Part shown: positions 40,977 through 50,826 of the stretch, piece after piece
Layout of the letters: each line of letters opens with the position of its first letter
Position numbering within the stretch: the first letter of the stretch is position 1
Translations under genes and position numbers: made by a program
The notes under the pieces: generated by a model
Databases searched by the model: none
The model's input: only the letters and a program-made list of their open reading frames with translations
Told to the model about the DNA's origin: nothing
From: Desulfuromusa kysingii
Lineage (GTDB): Bacteria; Desulfobacterota; Desulfuromonadia; Desulfuromonadales; Geopsychrobacteraceae
Assembly: GCF_900107645.1 (NCBI RefSeq)
Contig: NZ_FNQN01000002.1
Coordinates: 186,001 to 250,000 of the forward strand
Direction: 5' to 3'
DNA length: 64,000 bases

Positions 40977-42191
40977 ATGCATATAGCAATCATTGGTGGG
41001 GGGGCAGCGGGTTTCTTTGCGGCGATCAACGTCAAACGTAATCACCCGGCGTCGACAGTTATCATTTTTGAGAAGTCACAACACCTTCTGGCCAAGGTCA
41101 AAGTTTCAGGTGGAGGCCGTTGTAATCTCACCAACAACTGCACCGGTATAAAAGAGCTCTCAGCCGCCTATCCACGCGGCAGAAATGCTTTAAAAAAAGC
41201 TTTTCGGCGGTTCGACAACCAGCAGGCTATCCACTGGTTTGAGTCGCGGGGCGTTCCCCTGGTCACTCAGGAAGACAACTGTGTCTTCCCTGTCTCACAA
41301 AACTCCCAAAGTATTATTGATTGTTTTCTAGAACAGGCCGCTAAAGCCAAGATCAAAATTGAACTGAGGATGGGGGTCAAAGCGATCACTCCGATCGATA
41401 CTAAGTTGCAGCTGGACTTTGTGGGTAAAGAGAATCCAGCCAGGATCTTTGACAAGGTCATCGTTGCCACAGGAGGATCACCGAAAAGGGAAAACTTACT
41501 CTGGCTGGAAAAGCTGAAACACCAGATTGAGCCGCCAGTTCCATCGCTATTCTCGTTCAAAATAGCGGACGATCCGATTACCGAACTCATGGGGATTGTT
41601 GTGGAAAATTCCTTGGTCAGCATTCAGGGGACCAAGTATAGATCTGCAGGGCCCTTGCTGATCACCCATTGGGGAATGAGTGGCCCGGCAATCCTGAAAT
41701 TGTCATCCTTGGCCGCCCGCTGGCTCAGTGAAGAGAACTACCATTGCAATATCCTGGTGAACTGGACAAATCAACGTAATCAAGATGAGGTTCTGACCCA
41801 ATTGCATAACATGGCAACTGCACACCCAAAGAAACAGTTGGCAAATCTCAGACCCTACTCTCTGACTGATCGCATGTGGAGTTACTTGCTAGACAAAATT
41901 AACCTGTCGACAGGTAAACCATGGGGCGAGATCGGCAAAACCGGATTCAACCGGCTGGTCAATGTGCTGACCAATGATATTTATACCGTCAAGGGACAGA
42001 CTCAATTTCGCGACGAGTTTGTGACTTGCGGGGGAATCAGCTTGAACAGTATCGACGTTAATACCATGCAAAGTAAAACCTGCAAAAACCTCTACTTTGC
42101 TGGGGAGATCATGGATATCGACGGGATTACCGGTGGGTATAACCTTCAAGCGGCATGGACGACAGCTTTTATCGCCGCCCAATTGGATTGA
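40977..42191 (+). CDS. NAD(P)/FAD-dependent oxidoreductase, HI0933 family
   Basis: A 404-residue flavoprotein (YhiN/BaiN-like). It has dinucleotide-binding GGGAAGFFAA at 7-16, the diagnostic KVSGGGRCNLTNN near 42-54, ATGGSPKRE near 163, the middle domain THWGMSGPAILKLS, and the closing FAGEIMDIDGITGGYNLQAA FAD motif. The physiological reaction is unknown; a gut homologue, BaiN, has been linked to bile acid reduction, but that cannot be carried over here. The frame starts at the ATG with GCAGAGAG upstream. Confidence 0.9.
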   Translation: MHIAIIGGGAAGFFAAINVKRNHPASTVIIFEKSQHLLAKVKVSGGGRCNLTNNCTGIKELSAAYPRGRNALKKAFRRFDNQQAIHWFESRGVPLVTQEDNCVFPVSQNSQSIIDCFLEQAAKAKIKIELRMGVKAITPIDTKLQLDFVGKENPARIFDKVIVATGGSPKRENLLWLEKLKHQIEPPVPSLFSFKIADDPITELMGIVVENSLVSIQGTKYRSAGPLLITHWGMSGPAILKLSSLAARWLSEENYHCNILVNWTNQRNQDEVLTQLHNMATAHPKKQLANLRPYSLTDRMWSYLLDKINLSTGKPWGEIGKTGFNRLVNVLTNDIYTVKGQTQFRDEFVTCGGISLNSIDVNTMQSKTCKNLYFAGEIMDIDGITGGYNLQAAWTTAFIAAQLD

Positions 42192-42305
42192 CAGCAGGGG
42201 CGCAATCAACTACTGTCCCGCCCAATTAGCTTTATTTATCAAACGTTTCTGGCAACCGGACAGGCTAGTCCAGAGCCACGACAACATAGCCATAAGGATT
42301 TGTCC

Positions 42306-43664
42306 ATGTCGTTTCAATCTCTGGGATTATGTGCCGAACTGCTGAGCGCAATTGCCACTCAAGGGTACACCACCCCCACTCCGATCCAGACCCAAGCAAT
42401 ACCGGTGGTGTTTGCAGGTCTTGACTTACTCGCTGGCGCGCAGACAGGAACCGGAAAGACAGCGGCGTTTGCCCTGCCCATTGTGCAGATGCTAAGCGCA
42501 ACCACTCCAACAAAAAAACGTCGTAACCCACGTGCTTTGATCCTGGTACCAACCCGCGAACTCGCGGCTCAGATTAGTGAACACATGCAGAATTATGGCC
42601 GCCGGTTATCATTGCGATCAACCATGATCTACGGTGGAGTGAATATCCAGGCACAGATTGAACGGCTGCACCGGGGAATTGATATTGTCGTCGCCACACC
42701 GGGACGGTTGCTCGATCACGCCGCTCGCGGAACCATTAAACTCTCTGAAATCCAATTCCTCGTCCTCGATGAAGCGGATCGAATGCTCGACTTAGGATTT
42801 ATCGATGAAATCCTCAAAGTCGCAGAGTATCTGCCACAAGAACGACAGTCGCTGCTTTTTTCAGCGACCTATTCCCAAACCATCAAGCAGCTAGCGGATG
42901 AATTGCTCAAAAACCCAAAACAGATTCAAGTCGCACGGCAAAACATTGCTGCGGATGATATCAACCAGGTCATCTATCCGGTAGAACGCAGCCGCAAGCG
43001 GGAGATGATCTCTCACTTGATCCGCCATGGTCAATGGAATCAAGTTCTGGTTTTCACCCGAACCCGCTACAGCGCTGACAAACTCACCGCTGAACTCCTC
43101 TTTGATGGGATCAACGCCGCAGCGATCCACAGCAATAAGAGCCAGTCGTTGCGGACACGCACTCTGAAACAATTTAAACAGGGGGAACGACAAGTTCTGG
43201 TCGCAACCGATGTCGCATCACGGGGGCTCGATATCGCCCACTTGCCCTATGTGGTCAACTATGAGTTGCCTGATGTTCCCGAAGACTATATCCACCGCAT
43301 TGGCCGCACTGGACGCGCAGGTGAATCAGGCCAAGCACTGTCACTGGTCTGCCCTGCTGAACAACCCAAGTTACAAGCCATTGAAAAATTACTCAAAGGG
43401 ACCATCCCGAAACAGACCATCGCAGAATTTCCGCTGTTGCCGGTGAAGCGAGGCGCGCTGAAAAAGCCCCGCAAAGCGACCATCAGCAAACCGGATCCAA
43501 AGAAAGTTGCGGCAAAAACGAAGGCCAACGCACCCCATAAAGGCAAGTCGACACCAAAACCTAAAAAAGTGCAGAAGTCGAACAAATCCAGAACCGTTGG
43601 TCGAAAAAAGGCAGCCCCCGCTCGCGCAACATCTCAAGGCGGACGTCGAGGAAACAGGTCATAG
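42306..43664 (+). CDS. rhlE: DEAD-box RNA helicase, RhlE type
   Basis: A 452-residue helicase. Q motif is TPTPIQTQAIP, motif I AQTGTGKT, Ia PTRELAAQI, II DEADRMLDLGF, III SATYS, V ATDVASRGLDI and VI HRIGRTGRAGESG. The last ~75 residues are a Lys/Arg/Pro-rich tail (KPRKATISKPDPKKVAAKTK) as in RhlE, used to bind RNA. It probably works in ribosome assembly or mRNA turnover. The start is the ATG preceded by AAGGATTTGTCC. Confidence 0.9.
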   Translation: MSFQSLGLCAELLSAIATQGYTTPTPIQTQAIPVVFAGLDLLAGAQTGTGKTAAFALPIVQMLSATTPTKKRRNPRALILVPTRELAAQISEHMQNYGRRLSLRSTMIYGGVNIQAQIERLHRGIDIVVATPGRLLDHAARGTIKLSEIQFLVLDEADRMLDLGFIDEILKVAEYLPQERQSLLFSATYSQTIKQLADELLKNPKQIQVARQNIAADDINQVIYPVERSRKREMISHLIRHGQWNQVLVFTRTRYSADKLTAELLFDGINAAAIHSNKSQSLRTRTLKQFKQGERQVLVATDVASRGLDIAHLPYVVNYELPDVPEDYIHRIGRTGRAGESGQALSLVCPAEQPKLQAIEKLLKGTIPKQTIAEFPLLPVKRGALKKPRKATISKPDPKKVAAKTKANAPHKGKSTPKPKKVQKSNKSRTVGRKKAAPARATSQGGRRGNRS

Positions 43665-43768
43665 CGTGCAGCAAGAGTCGCAACAATTGACAATGCGCAA
43701 GCTGATACTTTGCGACGGTAACAATAGTCGAACTTAAAGGTATCGGCATTTTTTGAAACAGGATCAGC

Positions 43769-44161
43769 ATGAAGATAACAACAAACACTCTCCATATTAT
43801 AACCATTGCACTCTGGCTAACTCTTTGCTCCGCCATACCAGCGATGGCAGTTCAATCGGGCTGTCGACAGGCAGCAGATCGCTGGATTTTGCAGTTAAAT
43901 GACCCAAAGAATACCGAACTATTTCAACGCTATGCGGACAACAACTGTCAATTCTCGGGAAAGTGGGTCAAACGCTCTGAGGATAATACATCCAAACCTC
44001 AAAGAGAGAGGATGTGCCAAGATCTGGTTCTGCTCTGGTCATACAAAAATTGTATTTATTTCCGGGACGTCATCAATCCCGAAGCTTATGAACCCTGTAA
44101 AGCCTGGAGCCGGGAGATGCATCAGCACTGTATGGATAATGATGTTCAGTGGTTTCCTTGA
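43769..44161 (+). CDS. Secreted Cys-containing hypothetical protein
   Basis: A 130-residue protein with a signal peptide (residues 1-27, ending CSAIPAMA). The mature part holds six Cys (SGCRQAADRW, DNNCQFSG, RMCQDL, KNCIYF, EPCKAW, QHCMDND), probably paired as disulfides in the periplasm. I do not recognise a family. It is between the helicase and the DUF6172 gene, without close coupling. Confidence 0.6.
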   Translation: MKITTNTLHIITIALWLTLCSAIPAMAVQSGCRQAADRWILQLNDPKNTELFQRYADNNCQFSGKWVKRSEDNTSKPQRERMCQDLVLLWSYKNCIYFRDVINPEAYEPCKAWSREMHQHCMDNDVQWFP

Positions 44162-44380
44162 GTGCAGCAGCGCAAGTTTTCTAAAAGAGAAAATTCGCCA
44201 CGTGGTCAGCTTGTAAATACCAGGGCATAATTCCTCATTGATACCATCCTTGCTTCTCTTGCAACTTTAATTGCCCATAGTTATGGCGTAAGTCTAAAGA
44301 TATGCTAGAGTGGAAGCGCCCTTTCACCCGCGCAGATTGCAGGTGATTTTTTAATTCCTCTCATCCCTTTTGGAATCACC

Positions 44381-44728
44381 ATGAAAAAAACGTTTAAAAT
44401 GTCCCATCCAAAGATTAAACTCCCGAGGTTGGTTGAAGCCTTCAAATATGAAGTTAAAAAGTATATCCGCAGAGAACGGCGCAAAGAGCTCCCCCCCGGT
44501 GTAGATTTTTGGGACTTTGACTGTCGTTATGGTGCTGATGAAGCTAGCAGTGAGGTCATCCATCTCTCTGCGATCAATAAATGTATTTCCCAGGCCGAAG
44601 CAGAACAGCTCGATTCCTTTTATTTGGAAATTCTCGTCAAACCGGGATATCGAAGTAAAAAACCCAAGGACGAGCGGCAAACAGAAGAAGAAGGATCAAC
44701 GACTCAAGTCCCGGAATATAAACAGTAG
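44381..44728 (+). CDS. DUF6172 family protein
   Basis: A 115-residue protein. MKKTFKMSHP, then RLVEAFKYEVKKYIRRERRK and LPPGVDFWDFDCRYG, then DSFYLEILVKPGYRSKKP is the pattern I recall for DUF6172. It is highly basic in the first half and acidic at its end (DERQTEEEGS). Unknown function. The DUF1456 gene follows after 72 bp on the same strand. Confidence 0.75.
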   Translation: MKKTFKMSHPKIKLPRLVEAFKYEVKKYIRRERRKELPPGVDFWDFDCRYGADEASSEVIHLSAINKCISQAEAEQLDSFYLEILVKPGYRSKKPKDERQTEEEGSTTQVPEYKQ

Positions 44729-44800
44729 CGACTCAAGTCACTTGGGGAAGAACGAAATTCCAGATAATTTTAACCTTGCAGTTCTGATTGGAGCATCGCC

Positions 44801-45298
44801 GTGACCAACAATGACGTCTTACGCCGCATCCGCTTTATTTTCGATTTCAGTGATTCAAAGATGATGGCACTGTTTGCCCTGACAGAGCATCAGGTCACCC
44901 GGGAGCAGATCAGTGACTGGCTGAAAAAAGATGATGATCCTGCATATCAGAGCTGTAACGATGCACAACTGGCAATTTTTCTGGATGGATTAATTATTGA
45001 GAAACGCGGTAAAAACAATGGGCCACAGCCCGAACCAGAGCAACGGTTGAATAATAATATTATCTTCAGAAAATTGAAGATCGCATTAAATCTACATGCC
45101 GAACACATCTTGGAAATTATGGCTTTAGTTGATGTGCAGATCAGCAAGCACGAACTCAGTGCCTTTTTCCGTCGTCCGGGACACAAACACTACCGTGTTT
45201 GCAACGATCAAATCTTCCGTAATTTTCTCAAAGGGTTACAACTCAGATATCGTCCCGATTCTTTGACAGTGAACGCTGTAGAGTTGCCCGTGGATTAA
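44801..45298 (+). CDS. yehS: DUF1456 (YehS) family protein
   Basis: A 165-residue protein made of two repeats. Each begins NDVLRRIRFIFDFSD or NNIIFRKLKIALNLH, and each ends YQSCNDAQLAIFLDGLI or YRVCNDQIFRNFLKGLQ. This duplication defines DUF1456/YehS. The function is unknown. It starts with GTG, with TTGGAGC upstream. Confidence 0.9.
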   Translation: MTNNDVLRRIRFIFDFSDSKMMALFALTEHQVTREQISDWLKKDDDPAYQSCNDAQLAIFLDGLIIEKRGKNNGPQPEPEQRLNNNIIFRKLKIALNLHAEHILEIMALVDVQISKHELSAFFRRPGHKHYRVCNDQIFRNFLKGLQLRYRPDSLTVNAVELPVD

Positions 45299-45347
45299 TC
45301 CACCTCTGAACCCTGGACTTTCACCCTGCGGTAAAGCAGCTAACACA

Positions 45348-46730
45348 TCAACTGAATATGCGTACTTTATAGAAACGTCCTTTAATTTTATTGCGGCTCA
45401 AAAATGCCAACGCTTCCTTTGCACTCCCACGGCGGATGGCAACATAGGTATGAAAATTAAAAACATTTATCTTCCCAACCTCACTTCCAAGAATCCCCCC
45501 CTCACCGGTTAAGGCCCCAAGGACATCACCGGGACGCATCTTGTTTTTACGTCCACCATCAATACAGAGAGTCACCATAGGTGCTGCGAGGGACGCAGAA
45601 GAGGGCATAGTTAAACTCTCCAACTCTGCCCAGGGGACACTGGAGCCCAGATAGTTTTCTATCGCCGTTGCGCGACGATTCTCCGCTGCCGCCACCAGGC
45701 TTAAAGCCACCCCCTGTTCCCCGGCTCGCCCGGTGCGACCAATACGATGAATATGCACCTCTGGATCGCGGCTCAGTTCATAGTTAATAACAGCAGCTAA
45801 CTCCTTAATATCGATTCCCCGCGCAGCGACATCGGTTGCGACCAGAACCGAGACACTTTTATTCGCAAAACGTGCCAGCACTTGATCACGCTCACTCTGC
45901 TCCAGATCACCATGGATCGCTAACGCTGAAAAGCCACGTTCCGTTAAGGCATCTGCCACCTCCTGGCACCCTTTTTTGGTGTTGCAGAAGATCAGCGTTG
46001 ATTCAGAGCGGTAATGTCCGAGAATCCGGGCCACAGCAGCAACCCGCTTGTCTGCTTCAACAACAAAGAAGCGCTGCTCGATTTGCTGATCATCGTGGGT
46101 AGCATCGACTTTCACCGTCAGCGGATGCTGCTGTATCGATGCGCTCATCGTGGCTATCGATGGTGGATAGGTCGCTGAAAACAAAAGGGTTTGACGATTT
46201 CTTGGAGTCGCAGCAACAATCACGTCCAGATCGTCTTTAAATCCCATATCGAGCATCCGATCGGCTTCATCAAGCACTAACATCCGCAACGATTTCAGAT
46301 CAAGACTACCGCGTCCCAGATGATCCAGAATTCGTCCCGGGGTCCCAACGACAATATGAGCACCGTGCTCTAAAGAACCAAATTGAGGCCCAAAAGGGAC
46401 TCCTCCACAGAGGGTGAGAATCTTGACATTTTCAATCAAACGGGCCAACCGCCGTAATTCTTTGCTGACTTGGTCGGCAAGTTCCCGGGTTGGACACAAC
46501 ACCAGCCCCTGAATACAAAAGCGGGGGACCACGATCCGCGACAAGAGACCGATACCAAAGGCCGCAGTTTTACCGCTTCCGGTTTTTGCCTGAGCAATAA
46601 CATCGGTTCCCGACAGAATCAGAGGCAAGCTATCGGCCTGAATCGGGGTCATCTCATGATAATCAAGAGAAGCGAGATTTTTGAGCATTGCAGCTTTCAG
46701 GGGCAAAGAGGCAAACAAGGTCGATTTCAT
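45348..46730 (-). CDS. dbpA: ATP-dependent RNA helicase DbpA
   Basis: A 460-residue DEAD-box helicase: Q motif MTPIQADSLP, AKTGSGKT, PTRELADQV, DEADRMLDMGF, SATYPP, ATDVAARGID and HRIGRTGRAGEQG. The C-terminal ~75 residues (VTLCIDGGRKNKMRPGDVLG, then VFNFHTYVAIRRGSA) form the RRM-like DbpA domain that binds hairpin 92 of 23S rRNA, so it acts in large-subunit assembly. The start is taken at 46730 (MKSTLFASLPL), with GAAGGG upstream on the minus strand. Confidence 0.93.
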   Translation of the reverse strand: MKSTLFASLPLKAAMLKNLASLDYHEMTPIQADSLPLILSGTDVIAQAKTGSGKTAAFGIGLLSRIVVPRFCIQGLVLCPTRELADQVSKELRRLARLIENVKILTLCGGVPFGPQFGSLEHGAHIVVGTPGRILDHLGRGSLDLKSLRMLVLDEADRMLDMGFKDDLDVIVAATPRNRQTLLFSATYPPSIATMSASIQQHPLTVKVDATHDDQQIEQRFFVVEADKRVAAVARILGHYRSESTLIFCNTKKGCQEVADALTERGFSALAIHGDLEQSERDQVLARFANKSVSVLVATDVAARGIDIKELAAVINYELSRDPEVHIHRIGRTGRAGEQGVALSLVAAAENRRATAIENYLGSSVPWAELESLTMPSSASLAAPMVTLCIDGGRKNKMRPGDVLGALTGEGGILGSEVGKINVFNFHTYVAIRRGSAKEALAFLSRNKIKGRFYKVRIFS

Positions 46731-46913
46731 GAAGGGCTCTTCTTTAAAAGGAATAAGTTCAGATGGCACGAACAAAGTTCGTCAACCATTTCGTTCAGCA
46801 CATCAATAGCACAATTTACGGAGGAATGGTGGGGTAGTTACCAAGGATCGGGAGAGAACACAGCAAGGCTCCCTGTTGCCAGGCAGCCTTGCTGTAACTT
46901 TGAGAGCTAGTAT

Positions 46914-48242
46914 TTAACCGATAAACATCTGTCCAAGAACATAGCCAACCAGACAGGCGACGATAACTCCAATCAAACCCGGCATCATGAAACTGTGATT
47001 AAAGTACCATTTACCGATTTTTGTCGTCCCCGAAGTATCAAAGGTCACCGTAGCGATATCTGACGGGTAATTAGGAATGAAGAAATAACCGTAGCAAGAG
47101 GGCATGATCCCGATCAGTAAAGCTGGTGACAGACCGAGTCCCAGACCGACTGGCAACATCATCCGGCAAGTTGCAGCTTGGCTGTTAACAACAACCGAGA
47201 CAATAAACATTGCCAGAGCGAAAGTCCACGGATAAGCGGTTACCATTTCAGTAATTCCACCTTTAAAGCTTGGCATCGCGAATTTAAAGTAAGTATCACT
47301 CATCCAGGCAATACCAAAGATAGCAATTGCAGCGACCATTCCAGATTTAAACACAACACCTTCAGGAACTTTGGCGGTTTTGGTTTTAGTCGCAAGGAGA
47401 ATAATGCCACCAAAAGCAAGCATCATCATCTGGATGATAACCGACATTGAGACGGGCTTGGATCCTTCAGACAGAGTACGGATACTCGGAACCATCGCGA
47501 TCACGACAATGGTTGCCAACGCGAGCAAGAAGATCAACACGGCATTCCGAGCGGAAGTCGGTAATTTCTCATCAAGAGTCGTAGCGGTTGTTTCTTCAAT
47601 GCGTTTTTTCCAAGTGGGATCTTTTAGACGTTCTTGATATTCAGGATCATCCTTCAACTCACGCCCCCGCCGCAGACTATAAACCGACATGGCCAAGACA
47701 CCAAGCAGAGTAGCAGGAATCGTCACCGAAAGAATGGTGATCAAAGTAATATTGGCACCAAGGCCGGACATTTGTGACAGATAATAAACAACCGCAGCGG
47801 AGATTGGACTGGCGGTAATCCCCATTTGTGAAGCCACTGAAGATGCTGCCATAGCCCGTTCTGGGCGGATATCATTTTTCAAAGCAACATCGCCAATAAT
47901 TGGCATAATGGTGTAAACGGCATGGCCAGTTCCGAGCATAAAAGTCATGGTATAGGTAACCAATGGGCCCAAAATCGTGACCATTTTCGGCTTGGACCGG
48001 AGGATCCGTTCTGCCACCTGCAACATATATTTGAGACCACCTGCTGCTTCAAGAATTGCGGCACAGGTGACAACCGCCAAAATAATCAACATAACCGTGA
48101 TCGGAGGGCTGGTTGGTGGCATCTTGAAAATAAAGACTTCAATGACCAGACCGATACCGGAAACCACACCGAGACCGATACCACCGTAGCGACTACCAAG
48201 ATAAAGCATAAGCAACAGAAACAGGAATTGAATGTACAGCAT
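46914..48242 (-). CDS. dcuB: Anaerobic C4-dicarboxylate transporter, DcuA/DcuB family
   Basis: A 442-residue inner-membrane protein with about 10-12 spans. Typical DcuA/B segments are FLFLLLMLYLGSRYGGIGLG, KMPPTSPPITVMLIILAVVT, GTGHAVYTIMPIIGDVALKN, MGITASPISAAVVYYLSQM and SCYGYFFIPNYPSDIATVTF. The family exchanges fumarate or aspartate for succinate in anaerobic respiration. It lies downstream of a DcuS/DcuR-type pair on the same strand, 178 bp after the response regulator, which probably controls it. The start was set at the ATG at 48242 (AAAGGAG about 7 bases upstream), where the family begins. Confidence 0.9.
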   Translation of the reverse strand: MLYIQFLFLLLMLYLGSRYGGIGLGVVSGIGLVIEVFIFKMPPTSPPITVMLIILAVVTCAAILEAAGGLKYMLQVAERILRSKPKMVTILGPLVTYTMTFMLGTGHAVYTIMPIIGDVALKNDIRPERAMAASSVASQMGITASPISAAVVYYLSQMSGLGANITLITILSVTIPATLLGVLAMSVYSLRRGRELKDDPEYQERLKDPTWKKRIEETTATTLDEKLPTSARNAVLIFLLALATIVVIAMVPSIRTLSEGSKPVSMSVIIQMMMLAFGGIILLATKTKTAKVPEGVVFKSGMVAAIAIFGIAWMSDTYFKFAMPSFKGGITEMVTAYPWTFALAMFIVSVVVNSQAATCRMMLPVGLGLGLSPALLIGIMPSCYGYFFIPNYPSDIATVTFDTSGTTKIGKWYFNHSFMMPGLIGVIVACLVGYVLGQMFIG

Positions 48243-48420
48243 GACAAATCTCCTTTGTCGAGGGGTGAGCGTCAATTGACGGATCATCGTTCGTAAGGAT
48301 ACTTTATTTGTCCTGCAACTATCTGTATACAAAAGGAATTTAAAAAAGGTTTATTCTTTTGTGGTGATTTTGGTGATTGTGCTCACGGAGCAGATTTCTC
48401 AATCAGTGGGGGCAGATAAG

Positions 48421-49125
48421 TTAGCCGATACGCAAATAACGCCGCTCCGGCCGGCCGACGACTCCGTAAATCAAGTCGGCCTTGAGAAACCCTTCCGTCA
48501 CCAGGAACTCAAGATAACGGCGCGCGGTTGAACGACTGATACCAACAGCTTTACCAACTTCTTCCGCGTTCATATTCGACACTTCTGTATTTTCAAAAAC
48601 TTCACGGACCTTACCGAGGGTCAACGCGTCAATCCCTTTAGGGATCGCTCCGCTCTCGGTGGTTGCCACATGGTGAGGATGGAGCAAACGGTCAACATCT
48701 TTTTGTTCGAGCGCCCCACCTGTCTGTAATTGCCGAAAGTAATCGTGGAATTTATGTAATGACTCCTGAAAACGGGGGAAAAACACCGGCTTGATGATAT
48801 AGTCAAATACGCCGCCACGAATAGCCTCTTGCAAAGAAGACATCTCTCTGGCAGCGGTGACGAGGATCACATCACAAGGCTGATCACTACTGCGGATCTG
48901 TTTCAGCAGATCCATCCCGTTCCCTTCGGGAAAAAACAGATCAAGCAGAACCAGATCAGGTTGTAAAATTTCAACCATATCTGATGCGTCGGCAATATTG
49001 TTAGCCACCCCGACGACCTCAAATTCCGCGAGTTTTTCAACAAAGCGTTGGTGTAACTCGGAAATACGCATGTCATCTTCAACCACCAGAACCCTGACTT
49101 TTTCCTCAGTCATACCTTTATCCAT
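48421..49125 (-). CDS. dcuR: Response regulator, DcuR/CitB type
   Basis: A 234-residue regulator. The receiver domain carries acidic EDD at 17-19, the phospho-acceptor Asp in LVLLDLFFPEGNG and Lys in YIIKPVFFPRF. The C-terminal HTH (EEVGKAVGISRSTARRYLEF) and the closing GVVGRPERRYLRI are typical of the CitB/DcuR/DctR group. It should receive phosphate from the adjacent kinase and activate dcuB. It follows the kinase by 17 bases in the same operon. Confidence 0.88.
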   Translation of the reverse strand: MDKGMTEEKVRVLVVEDDMRISELHQRFVEKLAEFEVVGVANNIADASDMVEILQPDLVLLDLFFPEGNGMDLLKQIRSSDQPCDVILVTAAREMSSLQEAIRGGVFDYIIKPVFFPRFQESLHKFHDYFRQLQTGGALEQKDVDRLLHPHHVATTESGAIPKGIDALTLGKVREVFENTEVSNMNAEEVGKAVGISRSTARRYLEFLVTEGFLKADLIYGVVGRPERRYLRIG

Positions 49126-49142
49126 TTCCCTTAAAAACAGGA

Positions 49143-50741
49143 CTACTTAGGAAGAATAACCGTAAATAAAGCACCACCTAATTCACCATCGCTAAAAGTC
49201 ATTTGCCCGTTGAGGCTCTCGACCGCCCGCTTAACCAGGCTCAGACCGGTGCCACGGCCATGACCCGCCTTGGTTGTCACTCCAACGGTAAACAGATCAT
49301 CGACAACCTCAGCAGCAACCCCCTTCCCCGCATCTTCCACCTCAATAATCAGATCGTGGCCAAGATCTGTCAGATAAAGCCTGACGAGCTGTTGCCCTTT
49401 GGCTTCACGCACAGCATCAAAAGCATTATCAAGCAGATTCCCCAGAATCGTCACTAAGGACTCCCGTTCAATGTCTGCAGGTAAGTCGACAAAAGAATTC
49501 TGGGCATCAAACTCCAATTCGATTTTCAATTCGCAGGCGCGATTATACTTACCCAGAATCACCCCGGCAACTACCGGATCGGGAACGGACTTGGCCAGAT
49601 TATGGATTAATTGCTGATAACCGCTGGACTCGTTAATCACCAGATCAAGGGCTTCCTGATGGGCTCCGAGCTGAATCAATCCAGCAATCGTGTGCATCTT
49701 ATTGGAATACTCATGGGTCTGGGCGCGCAACAACTCTGAATACTCTTGCACATGCGACAATTCCCGTGCCAATCGATCCAGCTCATCTTTGGGGCGGAAA
49801 CTGACAACCAACCCTCCCCGTTTCGGATCAAGCGGCAAGATATTGACAATCATCGGTCGATTCAGCATCTCCATCTCTTGATCTAAAACTTTGACACCGG
49901 CGTGCAGGGCTTCTGCGAGGTCGGGACAGGGACAGACTTCTTTAAGTGGCTGCCCATGCAAATTCTTATCAAAATCATTCCCCAGGTAACGCCGTGCCGC
50001 CGTATTGACGAAGGTCAGCTCACCCCGGCCGTCAACTGCAATTATCCCTTCACGTATGGCTCCAATAATGGCGTTACGTTCGTGAAATAATGCTGCAATT
50101 TCATGGACTTCTAACCCCATTATGGCGGCCTTTAATCCACGGGCAATAAGGGTGGCACCGAAAACGCCAAAAAGGAGAACAATCCCGACATAACTTAAGA
50201 TTTCCAGCTGTTTGTCATGAATCATCTGATTGATATCACTAATCAGATAACCGACAGCGACAAACCCTGCAACGTTTTGTTGATCATCGCGAATAGGGAC
50301 AATGCCACGCAATGAAGGTCCCAGCGTGCCAACGGCAAGGGAAGCATAAGATCTCCCTTCCAGCAATGCTTCGCCCAGATCACCACCGACAAAATGCTTG
50401 CCAATCCTTTCAGGATTGGGGTGGGACAGACGGATCTCCTCGGTATCGCCCACGACCACATATTCGGCCCCTGTTGCGTAACGTATCGCTTCAGCTACGG
50501 ACTGGACAAGTTGCACGTCTCGATTCAACAGACCCGTTCGGATTTGTTGATTAATCGCAACAACTTCGGCAACGGATACTGCCTTTTGCCCGATTTGTTC
50601 GCGTAGCAATTTCTCTGCTGAGTCGGAGAAAAGCGCGCCGATCAAACTCACCAAAATCATCAATAACGCCGTCACCAGCAAACTGAGTTTAGTCTGTAGG
50701 CGGCGGGGCAAAAATTTATCGATCAACTGATAAAATAGCAA
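49143..50741 (-). CDS. dcuS: Sensor histidine kinase, DcuS/CitA type
   Basis: About 532 residues. A first membrane span (LSLLVTALLMILVSLIGALF) and a periplasmic Cache/PASp domain carry the family features (RLSHPNPERIGKHFVGGD, RGIVPIRDDQQNVAGFVAVG). A second span follows near 180-200, then a cytosolic PAS domain (IIGAIREGIIAVDGRGELTF) and the H-box LRAQTHEYSNKMHTIAGLIQ with the phospho-His. The ATPase boxes are NLLDNAFDAV, VEDAGKGV and GRGTGLSLVK. The TTG at 50741 is preferred because AGGAG lies 5 bases upstream; an open frame continues to 50867. It senses C4-dicarboxylates or citrate-like ligands. Confidence 0.87.
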   Translation of the reverse strand: MLFYQLIDKFLPRRLQTKLSLLVTALLMILVSLIGALFSDSAEKLLREQIGQKAVSVAEVVAINQQIRTGLLNRDVQLVQSVAEAIRYATGAEYVVVGDTEEIRLSHPNPERIGKHFVGGDLGEALLEGRSYASLAVGTLGPSLRGIVPIRDDQQNVAGFVAVGYLISDINQMIHDKQLEILSYVGIVLLFGVFGATLIARGLKAAIMGLEVHEIAALFHERNAIIGAIREGIIAVDGRGELTFVNTAARRYLGNDFDKNLHGQPLKEVCPCPDLAEALHAGVKVLDQEMEMLNRPMIVNILPLDPKRGGLVVSFRPKDELDRLARELSHVQEYSELLRAQTHEYSNKMHTIAGLIQLGAHQEALDLVINESSGYQQLIHNLAKSVPDPVVAGVILGKYNRACELKIELEFDAQNSFVDLPADIERESLVTILGNLLDNAFDAVREAKGQQLVRLYLTDLGHDLIIEVEDAGKGVAAEVVDDLFTVGVTTKAGHGRGTGLSLVKRAVESLNGQMTFSDGELGGALFTVILPK

Positions 50742-50826
50742 ACGGTCTCCTGATCTGCTGGTTTGGATCTCAACCTGATCATCGTTGGAAAATATAGAAA
50801 TTGATAAATAGCACTGAACACAAATT

